Source: Pseudoclavibacter terrae (GTDB lineage Bacteria; Actinomycetota; Actinomycetes; Actinomycetales; Microbacteriaceae). From it: 64,000 nt of DNA. This document shows, piece after piece, positions 40,613 through 48,672 of this stretch. Numbering within the stretch: the first letter of the stretch is position 1; each line of letters starts with the position of its first letter. The notes under the pieces are model-generated. The model was not told the origin of the DNA. It searched no databases and was given only the letters and a program-made list of their open reading frames with translations. The stretch is from positions 1 through 64,000 of the forward strand of contig NZ_WBJX01000008.1 of NCBI RefSeq assembly GCF_008831075.1, written 5' to 3'. The position numbers and the translations under genes are program-made.

Positions 40613-41765
40613 TGATGTGCTCCTTTTCGGTGGCGAGCGACCGGATCTTGTCTACGATCGCGGTGAAGGGGTGGCCCGGGCCCGGGGCCGCGGCTGATGC
40701 GGCGTCCATATTGTTGTGGCAGATCGCAACGGCTAGACCTGAGTCGAGCTCAGCCCAGGCAATCGACCCACCAGCTCCAGGGCTGTAGATCGTGTTCGTT
40801 CCCTCTCCGACAATGGGGTCGGAGATGTCGGGTTCACCACCGAGCCAGAAGCCGTGCGCTCCGAACCAGACGGGGATCGGGAGGATCTGCTCGGGATCAT
40901 GTGCCCCGTCTCGAGGCGCGCTGAGGGCCGCGGTGCGTTCCCTCGACAGAACTCGCGTTCCATCGATCTCGCCGCCATTCGCGAGCATGGCGAAGATCCG
41001 CGCGGCAGAGTCGGCTGTGGTGCGAGCTCCTGCACCGGGGTCCACGGCTTGCTGCATGCTGCGGAGGTTGTGCACGGTAGATCCGGGGAACACGGCCTCC
41101 GGCATGACGTTGAACTCATCCACGGCGAAGGCGGCATCGCCGCCTGACAGCGGCACGACTCGGTCCAGCTCGCTGTCGGGGACGCCGAGATAGAAGTCCG
41201 TCGCCCCGACTGGTGTGAGGAGCTCGTCCTTCATGATGGTGGCGAAATCTCGTCCCTGAGGGTCCGCCCGGCGGATTACCTCTCCCACGAGCCAGCCCCA
41301 CACGAGTACGTGGTACGCGTTCTGCTCGCCCGGCGGAAACTGCGGTGAGTGGTCCGCGATCTTCTCCACCATCCAGTCCCAGTTGGCGAGGAGCTCCGGC
41401 GTTACCCCTTCGGGCATTTGCGGAATACCTGCTCTGTGGCTCAACAGGTCCCGCACTCGCGTGCTTTCCTTTCCGTTTGCGCCGTACTCGGGCCAATAGT
41501 CAATGACCAGTGCCCCCGTATCGAGCCATCCCCGGTCGGCCATGATGGCGGCTAGCGTTGCCGTGGCGCCCTTCGTGACAGAGAACACTCCGAAGAGGTC
41601 GTCCTGATGAATGGGCCGGTCGGACCCTTCCGCGGTCGCTCCTCCCCAGGCGGATACGAGGTGCCGGCCGTTCTGGTAGGCGGTGACTGAGATCCCGGTC
41701 TCGCCGAGTTCCAGGGAACGCTCGATCTCTCGATCAAGCCTGGGGTCGCTCATGTTCGTGTTCAT
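40605..41765 (-). CDS. Serine hydrolase of the beta-lactamase/esterase class
   Basis: A 386-aa protein of the class C beta-lactamase-like family, including EstB-type esterases. The catalytic Ser-x-x-Lys is SVTK (S62, K65). The second motif, usually Tyr-x-Asn, appears as NAYHVLVWG, and a conserved SHRAGI follows VRDLL. No signal peptide is seen, so an esterase or amidase in the cytoplasm is more likely than an antibiotic-resistance enzyme. AAGGAG lies 5 nt before ATG. It is the first gene of an operon with the SDR and SnoaL-like genes, behind a palindromic operator. Confidence 0.9.
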   Translation of the reverse strand: MNTNMSDPRLDREIERSLELGETGISVTAYQNGRHLVSAWGGATAEGSDRPIHQDDLFGVFSVTKGATATLAAIMADRGWLDTGALVIDYWPEYGANGKESTRVRDLLSHRAGIPQMPEGVTPELLANWDWMVEKIADHSPQFPPGEQNAYHVLVWGWLVGEVIRRADPQGRDFATIMKDELLTPVGATDFYLGVPDSELDRVVPLSGGDAAFAVDEFNVMPEAVFPGSTVHNLRSMQQAVDPGAGARTTADSAARIFAMLANGGEIDGTRVLSRERTAALSAPRDGAHDPEQILPIPVWFGAHGFWLGGEPDISDPIVGEGTNTIYSPGAGGSIAWAELDSGLAVAICHNNMDAASAAAPGPGHPFTAIVDKIRSLATEKEHIND

Positions 41766-41799
41766 CGCTTCTCCTTACGCACTACGGTGTGCGTCCAGT

Positions 41800-41820
41800 G
41801 ACTAGAGTCGAACTCTAGTC
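41800..41820. promoter_or_regulatory. 21-bp palindromic operator
   Basis: Perfect 9-bp arms GACTAGAGT (41800-41808) and ACTCTAGTC (41812-41820) surround the centre CGA. The centre is about 45 bp upstream of the serine hydrolase ATG, at promoter distance. Size and symmetry fit a TetR-family operator. Confidence 0.75.
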
Positions 41821-41970
41821 TAGATGCGAAGCTAAGGGGCGGGTAGTAGAGATTTCGGAGTCGAGGAGTGTTCCCAGGGTGTGGGACCAAATGACTAACG
41901 GCCGCGTACGCGCTTGTCACCGCGGATGAATTCGGATGATGAGCTGAAGTGTCGGCGAGACGAACCCACC

Positions 41971-42312
41971 ATGCCCGCTCTGAGAGTTCGCCTGTCAACC
42001 GGGCTGCGGAGTATCCCGCGCTCGCCGCGATCTGGCGAGGAGCCGTGGAAGCGACGTATGACTTCCTCGCGGATGAGGAGCGGGATGAGGTCGAGGCCCA
42101 GCTGGAGTCCGACTACTTCCCGGCAGTCGCGTTGCTCGTCGATACGACGCAGCGCAACGGTGGAGCCGGCACGACACTTCTCACCCATGCGATCAGGGAA
42201 TGCAGCGTCACCAGAGTCGATGTTTACGAAACAAACATCTCGGTTGCGGGTTCCTAGGCTCGTCGAGGATGCGAGATCTGCGGTCGCGGCGAGGCATGCT
42301 CCAGCACGGTAA
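41971..42312 (+). pseudogene. Broken paralogue of the GNAT gene
   Basis: Fragments in shifting frames match the GNAT gene at 35196-35648. ATG 41971 gives MPALRVRLST; a second frame gives AAEYPALAAIWRGAVEATYD, DFLADEERDEVEAQLESDYF and LLTHAIRECSVTRVDVYE; a third frame gives ARRGCEICGRGEA. About 17-25 residues covering the acetyl-CoA site are deleted. Similarity also extends into the upstream leader, so a larger segment was duplicated. Confidence 0.88.
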
Positions 42313-42340
42313 CTGCGGGCGGAATGTCGGCGTGCATCGG

Positions 42341-42362
42341 ATCTCACGCCATCGCGTGAGAT
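42341..42362. terminator. Terminator-like hairpin
   Basis: ATCTCACGC and GCGTGAGAT form a perfect 9-bp stem with a 4-nt loop, between the GNAT pseudogene and the 3' end of the TetR gene. There is no T-tract. Confidence 0.5.
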
Positions 42363-42510
42363 TGGTGAAGTACTGCTCCTCGACGTTCCACGGTCGCCTT
42401 CACCCTAAGGAACAACGGCCCGATCAAGCACATGGTTCAGCGGAGATCACAGCACGCGACACGACTCAAGACGCACCCATGACCCTCGCAAATCCCTCTA
42501 ACAACGAGCC

Positions 42511-43146
42511 CTAGTGCGCGCCGCCAGCGAGCGCCACCAGCCACATGTCGCGAACAACCGGGCGAACCGCATCTAGATTCATCGAACTATCTCGTTGGAA
42601 GTGACGAAAGAGGCCGTGGTGCAATGAGATGACCAGGAGTGCTCGACGTTCGGCGTCTGGTCGAGGGACGCCACTGAGCTCGAGACCCTTCGCGACGCGT
42701 GACTTCCCGTCGTCAAAGATGTCTTGGTACTGGTCGTTGATGACAGGATCGATCGCGGCGACCTGCTCGATTACTTGGACGAGTGGGGCCATGTCCGCCC
42801 ACCGCTCGAGTGTGCCGCGTAGCCAGTCATCCACGGTGCGCGCGTTCGCGTGACTCGCCATGTCGGAAAGGAGTTCATAGCGCGCGATGCCGTCGTCGCG
42901 CACGATCGTGACCAATTCGCTCGCAAGATCGCGTTTCGTTGGGAAGTGCAGATAGAACGTGGCGGCTGACGCGCCCGCGTCGCGCGCGATGTCCTCGATG
43001 CGTGTGGCGTTGTAGCCGTATCGAATAAAACGTTGGCAGGCGGCGTCTATCAACGCCTGGCGAGTTGCCGCGCGTTGCAGGCTTCGCCGGTTGCCCTTCG
43101 GACGCGAGGCAGAGGGGTGCTGGGGTGTGCTGTCCATCGCATTCAC
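42511..43146 (-). CDS. TetR-family regulator (divergent from the MMPL gene)
   Basis: A 211-aa TetR regulator. The HTH is ALIDAACQRFIRYGYNATRI, then EDIARDAGASAATFYLHFPT, with an excellent family match. The C-terminal domain contains a TetR_C-type pattern (WADMAPLVQVIEQVAAIDPV). The start is ATG 43146 or ATG 43137. It is divergent from the MMPL transporter gene across 306 bp, a classic regulator-exporter arrangement. It could also bind the palindrome at 41800-41820, which lies about 0.7 kb away. Confidence 0.93.
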   Translation of the reverse strand: MNAMDSTPQHPSASRPKGNRRSLQRAATRQALIDAACQRFIRYGYNATRIEDIARDAGASAATFYLHFPTKRDLASELVTIVRDDGIARYELLSDMASHANARTVDDWLRGTLERWADMAPLVQVIEQVAAIDPVINDQYQDIFDDGKSRVAKGLELSGVPRPDAERRALLVISLHHGLFRHFQRDSSMNLDAVRPVVRDMWLVALAGGAH

Positions 43147-43452
43147 GAGTCGACCCTAGCCTGCAGACTTCAGCAGGAAAGTACCGAGCACCCGGAAGTA
43201 CGCCAGGAAACCATAGCGCTACCAGGCATAAGCAGGACGTCATGTTCTGTTCTGCGTGTGGTGCCAGCTTGTGTGAATGGGCAAACGCACTCTGGTTCAG
43301 ACGGAGGTGGGGTGTGAGCTTTCGGTGGTGGGAGGCGAGATGGTTGTACTGCGGATGCAGTAGTGCTTCGCCTGCGTAGGGAGGACGGGGCTATGGGTGG
43401 CAGGTCCGAGCATTAAAAGGTTCATGCTGACTGACTGACAAGGATTCTCTCT
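43147..43452. promoter_or_regulatory. Divergent tetR/MMPL promoter region
   Basis: A 306-bp gap between divergent genes, expected to hold both promoters. A short frame at about 43242 begins MFCSACGASLCEWA, like a zinc-ribbon start, but is not followed by a plausible protein. No clear palindromic operator is visible. Confidence 0.45.
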
Positions 43453-45645
43453 GTGGCTCTGCTTCTCGCGCGACTTGGTCGCTTTTCTGCTAGACGACGG
43501 GCCTGGGTGGTCTCCGCCTGGGCCGTTCTCCTCGTCCTGGTCGCTGCAATCGCCCTCGGTGGAATGAAATTCTCGGACGGGTCTTTCGATGTCCCGGGCA
43601 CGGATTCGGCACGCGCTATGGAGGTGCTCGACCAGGAGTTCCCTTCCGACGAGGCCGCCACGCGGGCCCTCGAACTTGTGGTTCAGGACCCTAACGCACC
43701 TCTGACGGACTCCCATGGTGTGCAGATGCTGCAGGAAGCGGTTGTCGACTTGCAATCGATTCCAGGCGTCACGGCAGTCGCGAACCCCCTCGACCCTCAG
43801 TTTCCAGCGATCTCGGCCGATGGATCCACGGCACGAATCAACGTGACGATCGCAGTCGAGACGGACGCTTCTGATGAGGAGCTGCACTCGGCAGTCGCCT
43901 CAGTCGGGGAACGGCTCGAGGCAGAAGGACTTGTCGCGGAGATTGGTGGCAGTCTCGAGGACGGTGCGCCGGAGATCTTTGGGCCCACTGAAATCGTTGG
44001 CGCGGCTCTTGCTTTCCTGGTGCTCTTGCTGACATTCGGATCGCTGGTGGCAGCCGGCGCCAACATGCTCGGCGCGCTCGTCGGCGTCGGTGTTGGGATC
44101 CTCGGCGTTCTCGCGTTCTCCGCGCTCGCGCCGATCGGATCAGTCACCCCGATTCTTGCGGTCATGCTGGGGCTTGCGGTCGGAATCGACTACTGTCTGT
44201 TCATCCTCTCTCGCTTCCGCTCGGAACTGCGCGACGGGCGCAACGTCGAGGACGCCATCTCTCGATCAGTCGGAACGGCGGGCTCGTCCGTTGTCTTCGC
44301 CGGTGCGACGGTCATCATCGCATTGGTGGGATTGACTGTCGTCGGCATTCCCTTCCTCGGTGAGATGGGTCTGGCCGCTGCCTTCGCCGTCTTCGTGGCA
44401 GTGCTCATGTCGTTGACGATGTTGCCGGCGCTCATGTCCTGGATGGGTCGCCGCGCACTTGCGCGAGGTGATCGCTACCCAGTGCGCAAGGCGTCGAGCG
44501 GCGCTCCGGTGAGAGCTGGCTTTCTCGTCTCATGGGGAGACTGGGTTATCCGGCGACCTCTCGTGGCGGGCGGAACGGCAGTGCTGGCCCTGGCAGTCAT
44601 GGCGCTTCCGGTTCTGGATATGCAAACGACACTGAACAACCCGGGAGGTGAGGACCCTGCGAGTTCACAGCGTGCCGCGTACGAGCTGGTTGCTCAAGAG
44701 TTCGGCGCCGGTGCCCAGGACCCCCTCGTCGTCCTCGTACAGGGCGATGGTGTGCAGAATCATGTCGGGGAGGTCGTCTCGAGAATCTCAGACCTCAACA
44801 ACGTGAGTGTCGCGGTCCCGGCCGGCCTGAGCAGTAATGGGAACGTCGCACTCGTATCCGTCATCGCAGAGAGCGGCCCGCTGGATGAATCGACCAAGCA
44901 ACTCGTCAGAGATTTACGAGACGTCCACATGGATGGCATCGAGCTCGCGGTAACGGGCGGTACGGCTATTGGACTGGACTCCGACGATCAGCTGCAGCAA
45001 GCCCTCGTCACCTACATTGTCATCATCGTCGGACTCTCGCTCTTGCTCCTTATCGTGCTTTTTCGATCAGTACTCGTTCCGTTGCTCGCGACACTCGGCT
45101 TCCTGCTCTCCCTGGGGGCAGGTCTGGGTGCGACGACAGCGATCTTCCAGTGGGGATGGCTCGACGCGCTCGTTCAGGCACCTCAGGGCAACCCCTTGAT
45201 CTCGCTCCTGCCGCTTGTCGTCACCGGTATCTTGTTCGGTCTTGCAATGGACTACCAGGTGTTCCTCGTCTCCCGAATGCACGAAGCGCATGTGCGTGGA
45301 GCGTCACCGCGAGATGCGATCCGCGAAGGCTTCAAGCGATCTGCCGTGGTTGTCGTCGCAGCGGCAGCCATCATGGCCGCAGTCTTCGGTGGCTTCGCGC
45401 TGAGCCCGTCCTCACTTGTCGGTTCGATCGCGCTCGCGCTCACGGTAGGTGTCATTGCCGACGCATTCATCGTGCGTATGGTTATCGTGCCTGCTGCACT
45501 GTCATTGCTCGGCCGCTCAGCTTGGTGGATGCCAGCCTGGTTGGATCGTGCCCTGCCGGACCTTGACGTCGAGGGAAGACAGCTCGACGACGGGAAGGTC
45601 CCGACAACGCCCCCAACACTGCCGACGCCGACCCACATCGGCTGA
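43453..45645 (+). CDS. MMPL-family RND-type membrane transporter
   Basis: A 730-aa transporter of the MMPL/RND superfamily, predicted to export lipids or hydrophobic drugs using the proton motive force. It has an N-terminal helix (AWVVSAWAVLLVLVAAIALG), a first extracytoplasmic domain, five helices at about 180-330, a second extracytoplasmic domain and six helices to about 690. Family motifs GIDYCLFILSRFRSEL and AMDYQVFLVSRMHEAH are intact. The GTG start follows a GAAGGA-like leader poorly. Its neighbour TetR gene is the probable repressor; a two-component system lies 19 bp downstream. Confidence 0.93.
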   Translation: MALLLARLGRFSARRRAWVVSAWAVLLVLVAAIALGGMKFSDGSFDVPGTDSARAMEVLDQEFPSDEAATRALELVVQDPNAPLTDSHGVQMLQEAVVDLQSIPGVTAVANPLDPQFPAISADGSTARINVTIAVETDASDEELHSAVASVGERLEAEGLVAEIGGSLEDGAPEIFGPTEIVGAALAFLVLLLTFGSLVAAGANMLGALVGVGVGILGVLAFSALAPIGSVTPILAVMLGLAVGIDYCLFILSRFRSELRDGRNVEDAISRSVGTAGSSVVFAGATVIIALVGLTVVGIPFLGEMGLAAAFAVFVAVLMSLTMLPALMSWMGRRALARGDRYPVRKASSGAPVRAGFLVSWGDWVIRRPLVAGGTAVLALAVMALPVLDMQTTLNNPGGEDPASSQRAAYELVAQEFGAGAQDPLVVLVQGDGVQNHVGEVVSRISDLNNVSVAVPAGLSSNGNVALVSVIAESGPLDESTKQLVRDLRDVHMDGIELAVTGGTAIGLDSDDQLQQALVTYIVIIVGLSLLLLIVLFRSVLVPLLATLGFLLSLGAGLGATTAIFQWGWLDALVQAPQGNPLISLLPLVVTGILFGLAMDYQVFLVSRMHEAHVRGASPRDAIREGFKRSAVVVVAAAAIMAAVFGGFALSPSSLVGSIALALTVGVIADAFIVRMVIVPAALSLLGRSAWWMPAWLDRALPDLDVEGRQLDDGKVPTTPPTLPTPTHIG

Positions 45646-45664
45646 AGAACTGAGAACGAACCTC

Positions 45665-46804
45665 ATGATGACGCAACCGCGATGGCCTTGGGAGATGCTC
45701 CTTGACGCTTTCGCGGTTGCCGTCGTCGTGAGCGAGGTTGTTCGGTATGTGTCCAGCGGTGATCTGTCATCGTTGCCCGCCCTCGCCCTCGGCGCTGCCA
45801 TGGTGTCCTTGCGGCGCCGTATCCCGATCACCGCGGCGAGCCTCTCGGTACTCACCAGCGCGATTGCGTTACTGACCCCCGCCGATGCGGTCCCGATCTG
45901 GGCGTTGGCTGAGGTCTGTCTCTTCTCGCTACCCTTACGGAGCACGCCACGTGCGGCGATAGCAGTGGGCGCTGTTCATGCGGGCATTCTGTACCTCGGC
46001 GCCCTAGCTGCGCTCCAGCTACAGCCGTTCGACGCGATCGCTCTCATTCTTCCTCTCTGGACGGTTGCTGTCCTCGCCCTCGGGTTCGCGGTTCGCCGTC
46101 ATCGGGAGTACCTCGCGGCCCTGGCGCAGCGAGCAGAGGAGGCTGCGGAAGCACGATCTGCGCGCATGCTGCTGCGTGCCGACGAGGAGCGGCTTGACAT
46201 CGCGCGGGACTTGCACGATTCGGTGGGCAACGCGTTAGCAGTCATCAAGATGCACGCGGACGCGGCCGATCGACACCTCGATGCAGACCCTGAGCGTGCG
46301 CGCGTTGAGCTCAAGAGCGTCCGATCGACAAGCGTGAGAGTGCTATCGGAGCTCGGCGGCATTCTCACCGTGCTCCGTCGACGCGAAGTCGGCAGGGAGA
46401 TTGATCGCCTGCTTCCCTCAGTACAGAGCATTGAGGTCCTCATCTTGTCGCTGCGAGAGACAGGTATGAAGGTTTCAGCGGAAGTAGAGCTACCGAGGTA
46501 CCTGGACCCCGCAGTTGACGCGGCAGTATTCAGAACTGTGCAGGAGGGACTCACCAACGCACGAAAGCACGGTCTCGGCAGCGTTGAGCTTTCAGTGAAG
46601 CCTGGTTCGACGCATGGAATAACTGTCATGATGCTTAACGCCACTCGATCGTCGATGTCAGCGAGCAGCGGAGGCTTCGGATTGGTGGGCATGCGTGAAC
46701 GCGTCCTCAACGCGGGAGGCACGCTCGATGTGTCCGACTCGGGCGGGGTCTTTCGCGTTGTCGCAGACTTTCCGACAGGAACCGCCGGGGAGCAGGAACT
46801 ATGA
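45665..46804 (+). CDS. NarX/DesK-type sensor histidine kinase
   Basis: A 379-aa membrane kinase with about four to six hydrophobic helices in residues 10-150 and no large extracellular domain. The HisKA_3 motif is ERLDIARDLHDSVGNALAVI with phosphoacceptor H184. The HATPase domain has QEGLTNARKHG and GGFGLVGMRERV. The ATG at 45665 is chosen; the frame opens earlier inside the MMPL gene. It overlaps the response regulator by 4 bp. It may sense membrane or envelope stress, given its MMPL neighbour. Confidence 0.92.
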   Translation: MMTQPRWPWEMLLDAFAVAVVVSEVVRYVSSGDLSSLPALALGAAMVSLRRRIPITAASLSVLTSAIALLTPADAVPIWALAEVCLFSLPLRSTPRAAIAVGAVHAGILYLGALAALQLQPFDAIALILPLWTVAVLALGFAVRRHREYLAALAQRAEEAAEARSARMLLRADEERLDIARDLHDSVGNALAVIKMHADAADRHLDADPERARVELKSVRSTSVRVLSELGGILTVLRRREVGREIDRLLPSVQSIEVLILSLRETGMKVSAEVELPRYLDPAVDAAVFRTVQEGLTNARKHGLGSVELSVKPGSTHGITVMMLNATRSSMSASSGGFGLVGMRERVLNAGGTLDVSDSGGVFRVVADFPTGTAGEQEL

Positions 46805-47463
46805 GAGTGCTCATCGTTGATGATCAGTCCATGATCCGAGCAGGTTTGAGGAGTCTGCTGTTGGATCACGGCGTTGATGTCGCAGGAGAAGCAAGCAACG
46901 GGCAGGCGGCGTTGCAGCACGCTCGTGCATTGCGGCCAGATGTTGTACTGATCGACCTCCACATGCCTGTGATGAGTGGCGTAACTGCGATCGAGCGGAT
47001 GCGCGCTGACACCAACCTGGCTGGCCTGCGGATTCTCGTTCTGACTACGTTCGACGGCGACGTAGAGGTACTTGATGCACTCCGAGCGGGCGCGGACGGC
47101 TTCCTCGGTAAAGCGGCCGACGCAGGTGAGCTTCTCTCAGCGCTCCATCAAGTTGCAGGCGGTGCGACGTTTCTCTCTGAGCGTGCAGCTCGGGCAGTCC
47201 TTGAGAATCTCCGAGTACGACCCTCCGTGCAGATCGAAGCGGGTCTTGGTGCCTTGCTCGACGCACTGACGCCTAAAGAGCGCGAAGTCGTCGCGGCCGC
47301 TGCTCGTGGCCTCGACAACCAAGAAATCGCTGCCGAAATGCAACTCTCACCTTTGACCGTGAAAACGCATCTCAATCGAGCCATGGCGAAGGTTGAGGCG
47401 AGGGATCGCGGTCAGCTGGTGGCCTTTGCCTACCGATCAGGGCTTATGTTCACTACGGGATAG
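46801..47463 (+). CDS. NarL/LuxR-type response regulator
   Basis: A 220-aa regulator. The receiver domain has the acidic pair DD (7-8), phosphoacceptor D52 in VVLIDLHMPVMSG and Lys in GFLGKAAD. The C-terminal LuxR-type HTH is LTPKEREVVAAAARGLDNQE, then MQLSPLTVKTHLNRAMAKVE. It pairs with the overlapping kinase gene. The likely targets are the upstream MMPL gene or unlinked promoters; no binding site is identified. Confidence 0.95.
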   Translation: MRVLIVDDQSMIRAGLRSLLLDHGVDVAGEASNGQAALQHARALRPDVVLIDLHMPVMSGVTAIERMRADTNLAGLRILVLTTFDGDVEVLDALRAGADGFLGKAADAGELLSALHQVAGGATFLSERAARAVLENLRVRPSVQIEAGLGALLDALTPKEREVVAAAARGLDNQEIAAEMQLSPLTVKTHLNRAMAKVEARDRGQLVAFAYRSGLMFTTG

Positions 47464-47530
47464 CGCGCCTATTGGGTCCTTTGCTCCCGGCGCTCGAGTT
47501 GGCGCTATCAAGATCCTCAGAATCCTCGCT

Positions 47531-48523
47531 TCATGTCGTTTCACGCACGCGAAGTGAGACCCGTGGTGTAGCCCCCATGCTTGGCGGCGGTGTCTGCTCC
47601 GCCGCGCTGAGAGCGAGTTCGGCGAAGTACCGACCAAGGCCTTCGTCGTCAACGTGAACTGTGGTGATGGACGGCACGAAAACCTTGGAGATCGGGGAAT
47701 CGTCGTGGCCTATCACTGCGAACTGATCCGGAATGGTCAGCCCTAATCGCAGGGCAGCGCCAACGATCAGGGCGGCTATGTCGTCGTTGTAGGCGACAAT
47801 CCCAGTGATGCCTGACCTGTGCCAAGTGCCGACTGCGGAGAGGGAACTTTCTGGGCCAACCCCGACCACTTCGAGCGGGGCATGTCCGTGGGCTCTAGTG
47901 GTCGACTCTGCGAGTGCGTGGCGGGATGCGACCAGCTCGGCGAGGCGAGGGTCAGTTGAAGCCGCGTAAGCAAGACGGCGGTGACCTCGCTCAAGCAGAT
48001 GCTCGACCTGAAGTCGTGGCCCATGGTTGAAGTTTGAGGAGAACTCGGGAGTCTGCGCCTGCGTGTCTGGATGGGGAATCACTGCCGTCACGCCCGCTGC
48101 GGTGATCTGGTGGAACTGCTCTTCCGAGAACGGCGTCATCCCCATGACGACGTCAGGCTGGAGAGTCTCCCAAAGTGGGCGGGCCTTGCCATTCTGATGC
48201 GGCGTTGTCGTAACAAGAGAGTATCCAGCCTCATCAAGGGCGATCGAGGCCTCATCAATGTGGCGACGCATGCTGTATTCGAGCGGCCAGTCGGGCAGGA
48301 CCAGAAGAACGATCCGGTTGCGTCCACTCGCGAGGGCCTGCGCGGCGAGGTGCGGTCGGTACCCCATCCGTTCCGCGGCAGCAAGGACCCGCTGCTGGGT
48401 TGCTTCTGAGATTGTCTGTCCGGGCGTTGCATTGAGCACGAAACCGACCGTCGCTCTCGAGACCCCTACCTCACGAGCAATATCCGCTCGAGTCACGCGT
48501 TTTCTTGCTGCTGTCTGGGTCAT
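47531..48523 (-). CDS. LacI-family transcriptional regulator
   Basis: A 330-aa sugar-responsive repressor. The HTH is TRADIAREVGVSRATVGFVL with hinge helix LAAAERMGYRPHLAAQALAS. The periplasmic-binding-like domain has the usual TAVIPHPDT, GHRRLAYAAS and AVIGHDDSPISKVF landmarks. It is divergent from the MFS-GH78-GH3 operon across 149 bp, so it should repress that operon until an inducer, perhaps rhamnose or a rhamnoside, is present. A decayed paralogue of its C-terminal part lies at 26701-26934. Confidence 0.95.
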   Translation of the reverse strand: MTQTAARKRVTRADIAREVGVSRATVGFVLNATPGQTISEATQQRVLAAAERMGYRPHLAAQALASGRNRIVLLVLPDWPLEYSMRRHIDEASIALDEAGYSLVTTTPHQNGKARPLWETLQPDVVMGMTPFSEEQFHQITAAGVTAVIPHPDTQAQTPEFSSNFNHGPRLQVEHLLERGHRRLAYAASTDPRLAELVASRHALAESTTRAHGHAPLEVVGVGPESSLSAVGTWHRSGITGIVAYNDDIAALIVGAALRLGLTIPDQFAVIGHDDSPISKVFVPSITTVHVDDEGLGRYFAELALSAAEQTPPPSMGATPRVSLRVRETT

Positions 48524-48672
48524 GGCGCCTCCGGAGCAATCCTAAGTTGGCGAGCCCAGCTGCATGTCGCCGAGCTCTTCTCGTCTCGAACTTGCGCGCG
48601 CTAGCTACACTAGATATTCTGATGCCACTAGCTCGCGCTAGCGCTCACCAGTGGCCTGACAACGGAGTCCCC
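48524..48672. promoter_or_regulatory. LacI/transporter divergent control region
   Basis: Two related CTAG-bearing inverted sites lie here: CGCTAGCTACACTAGAT near 48598-48614 and ACTAGCTCGCGCTAGCG near 48627-48643. The second is almost palindromic. Their spacing and position upstream of the MFS start (48673) fit LacI-type operators. Confidence 0.55.

Noticed and set aside
43242-43379. Frame beginning MFCSACGASLCEWA, like a zinc-ribbon protein
   Set aside because: The frame continues as Trp/Arg-rich sequence without further Cys pairs; probably chance or a tiny remnant in a promoter region.
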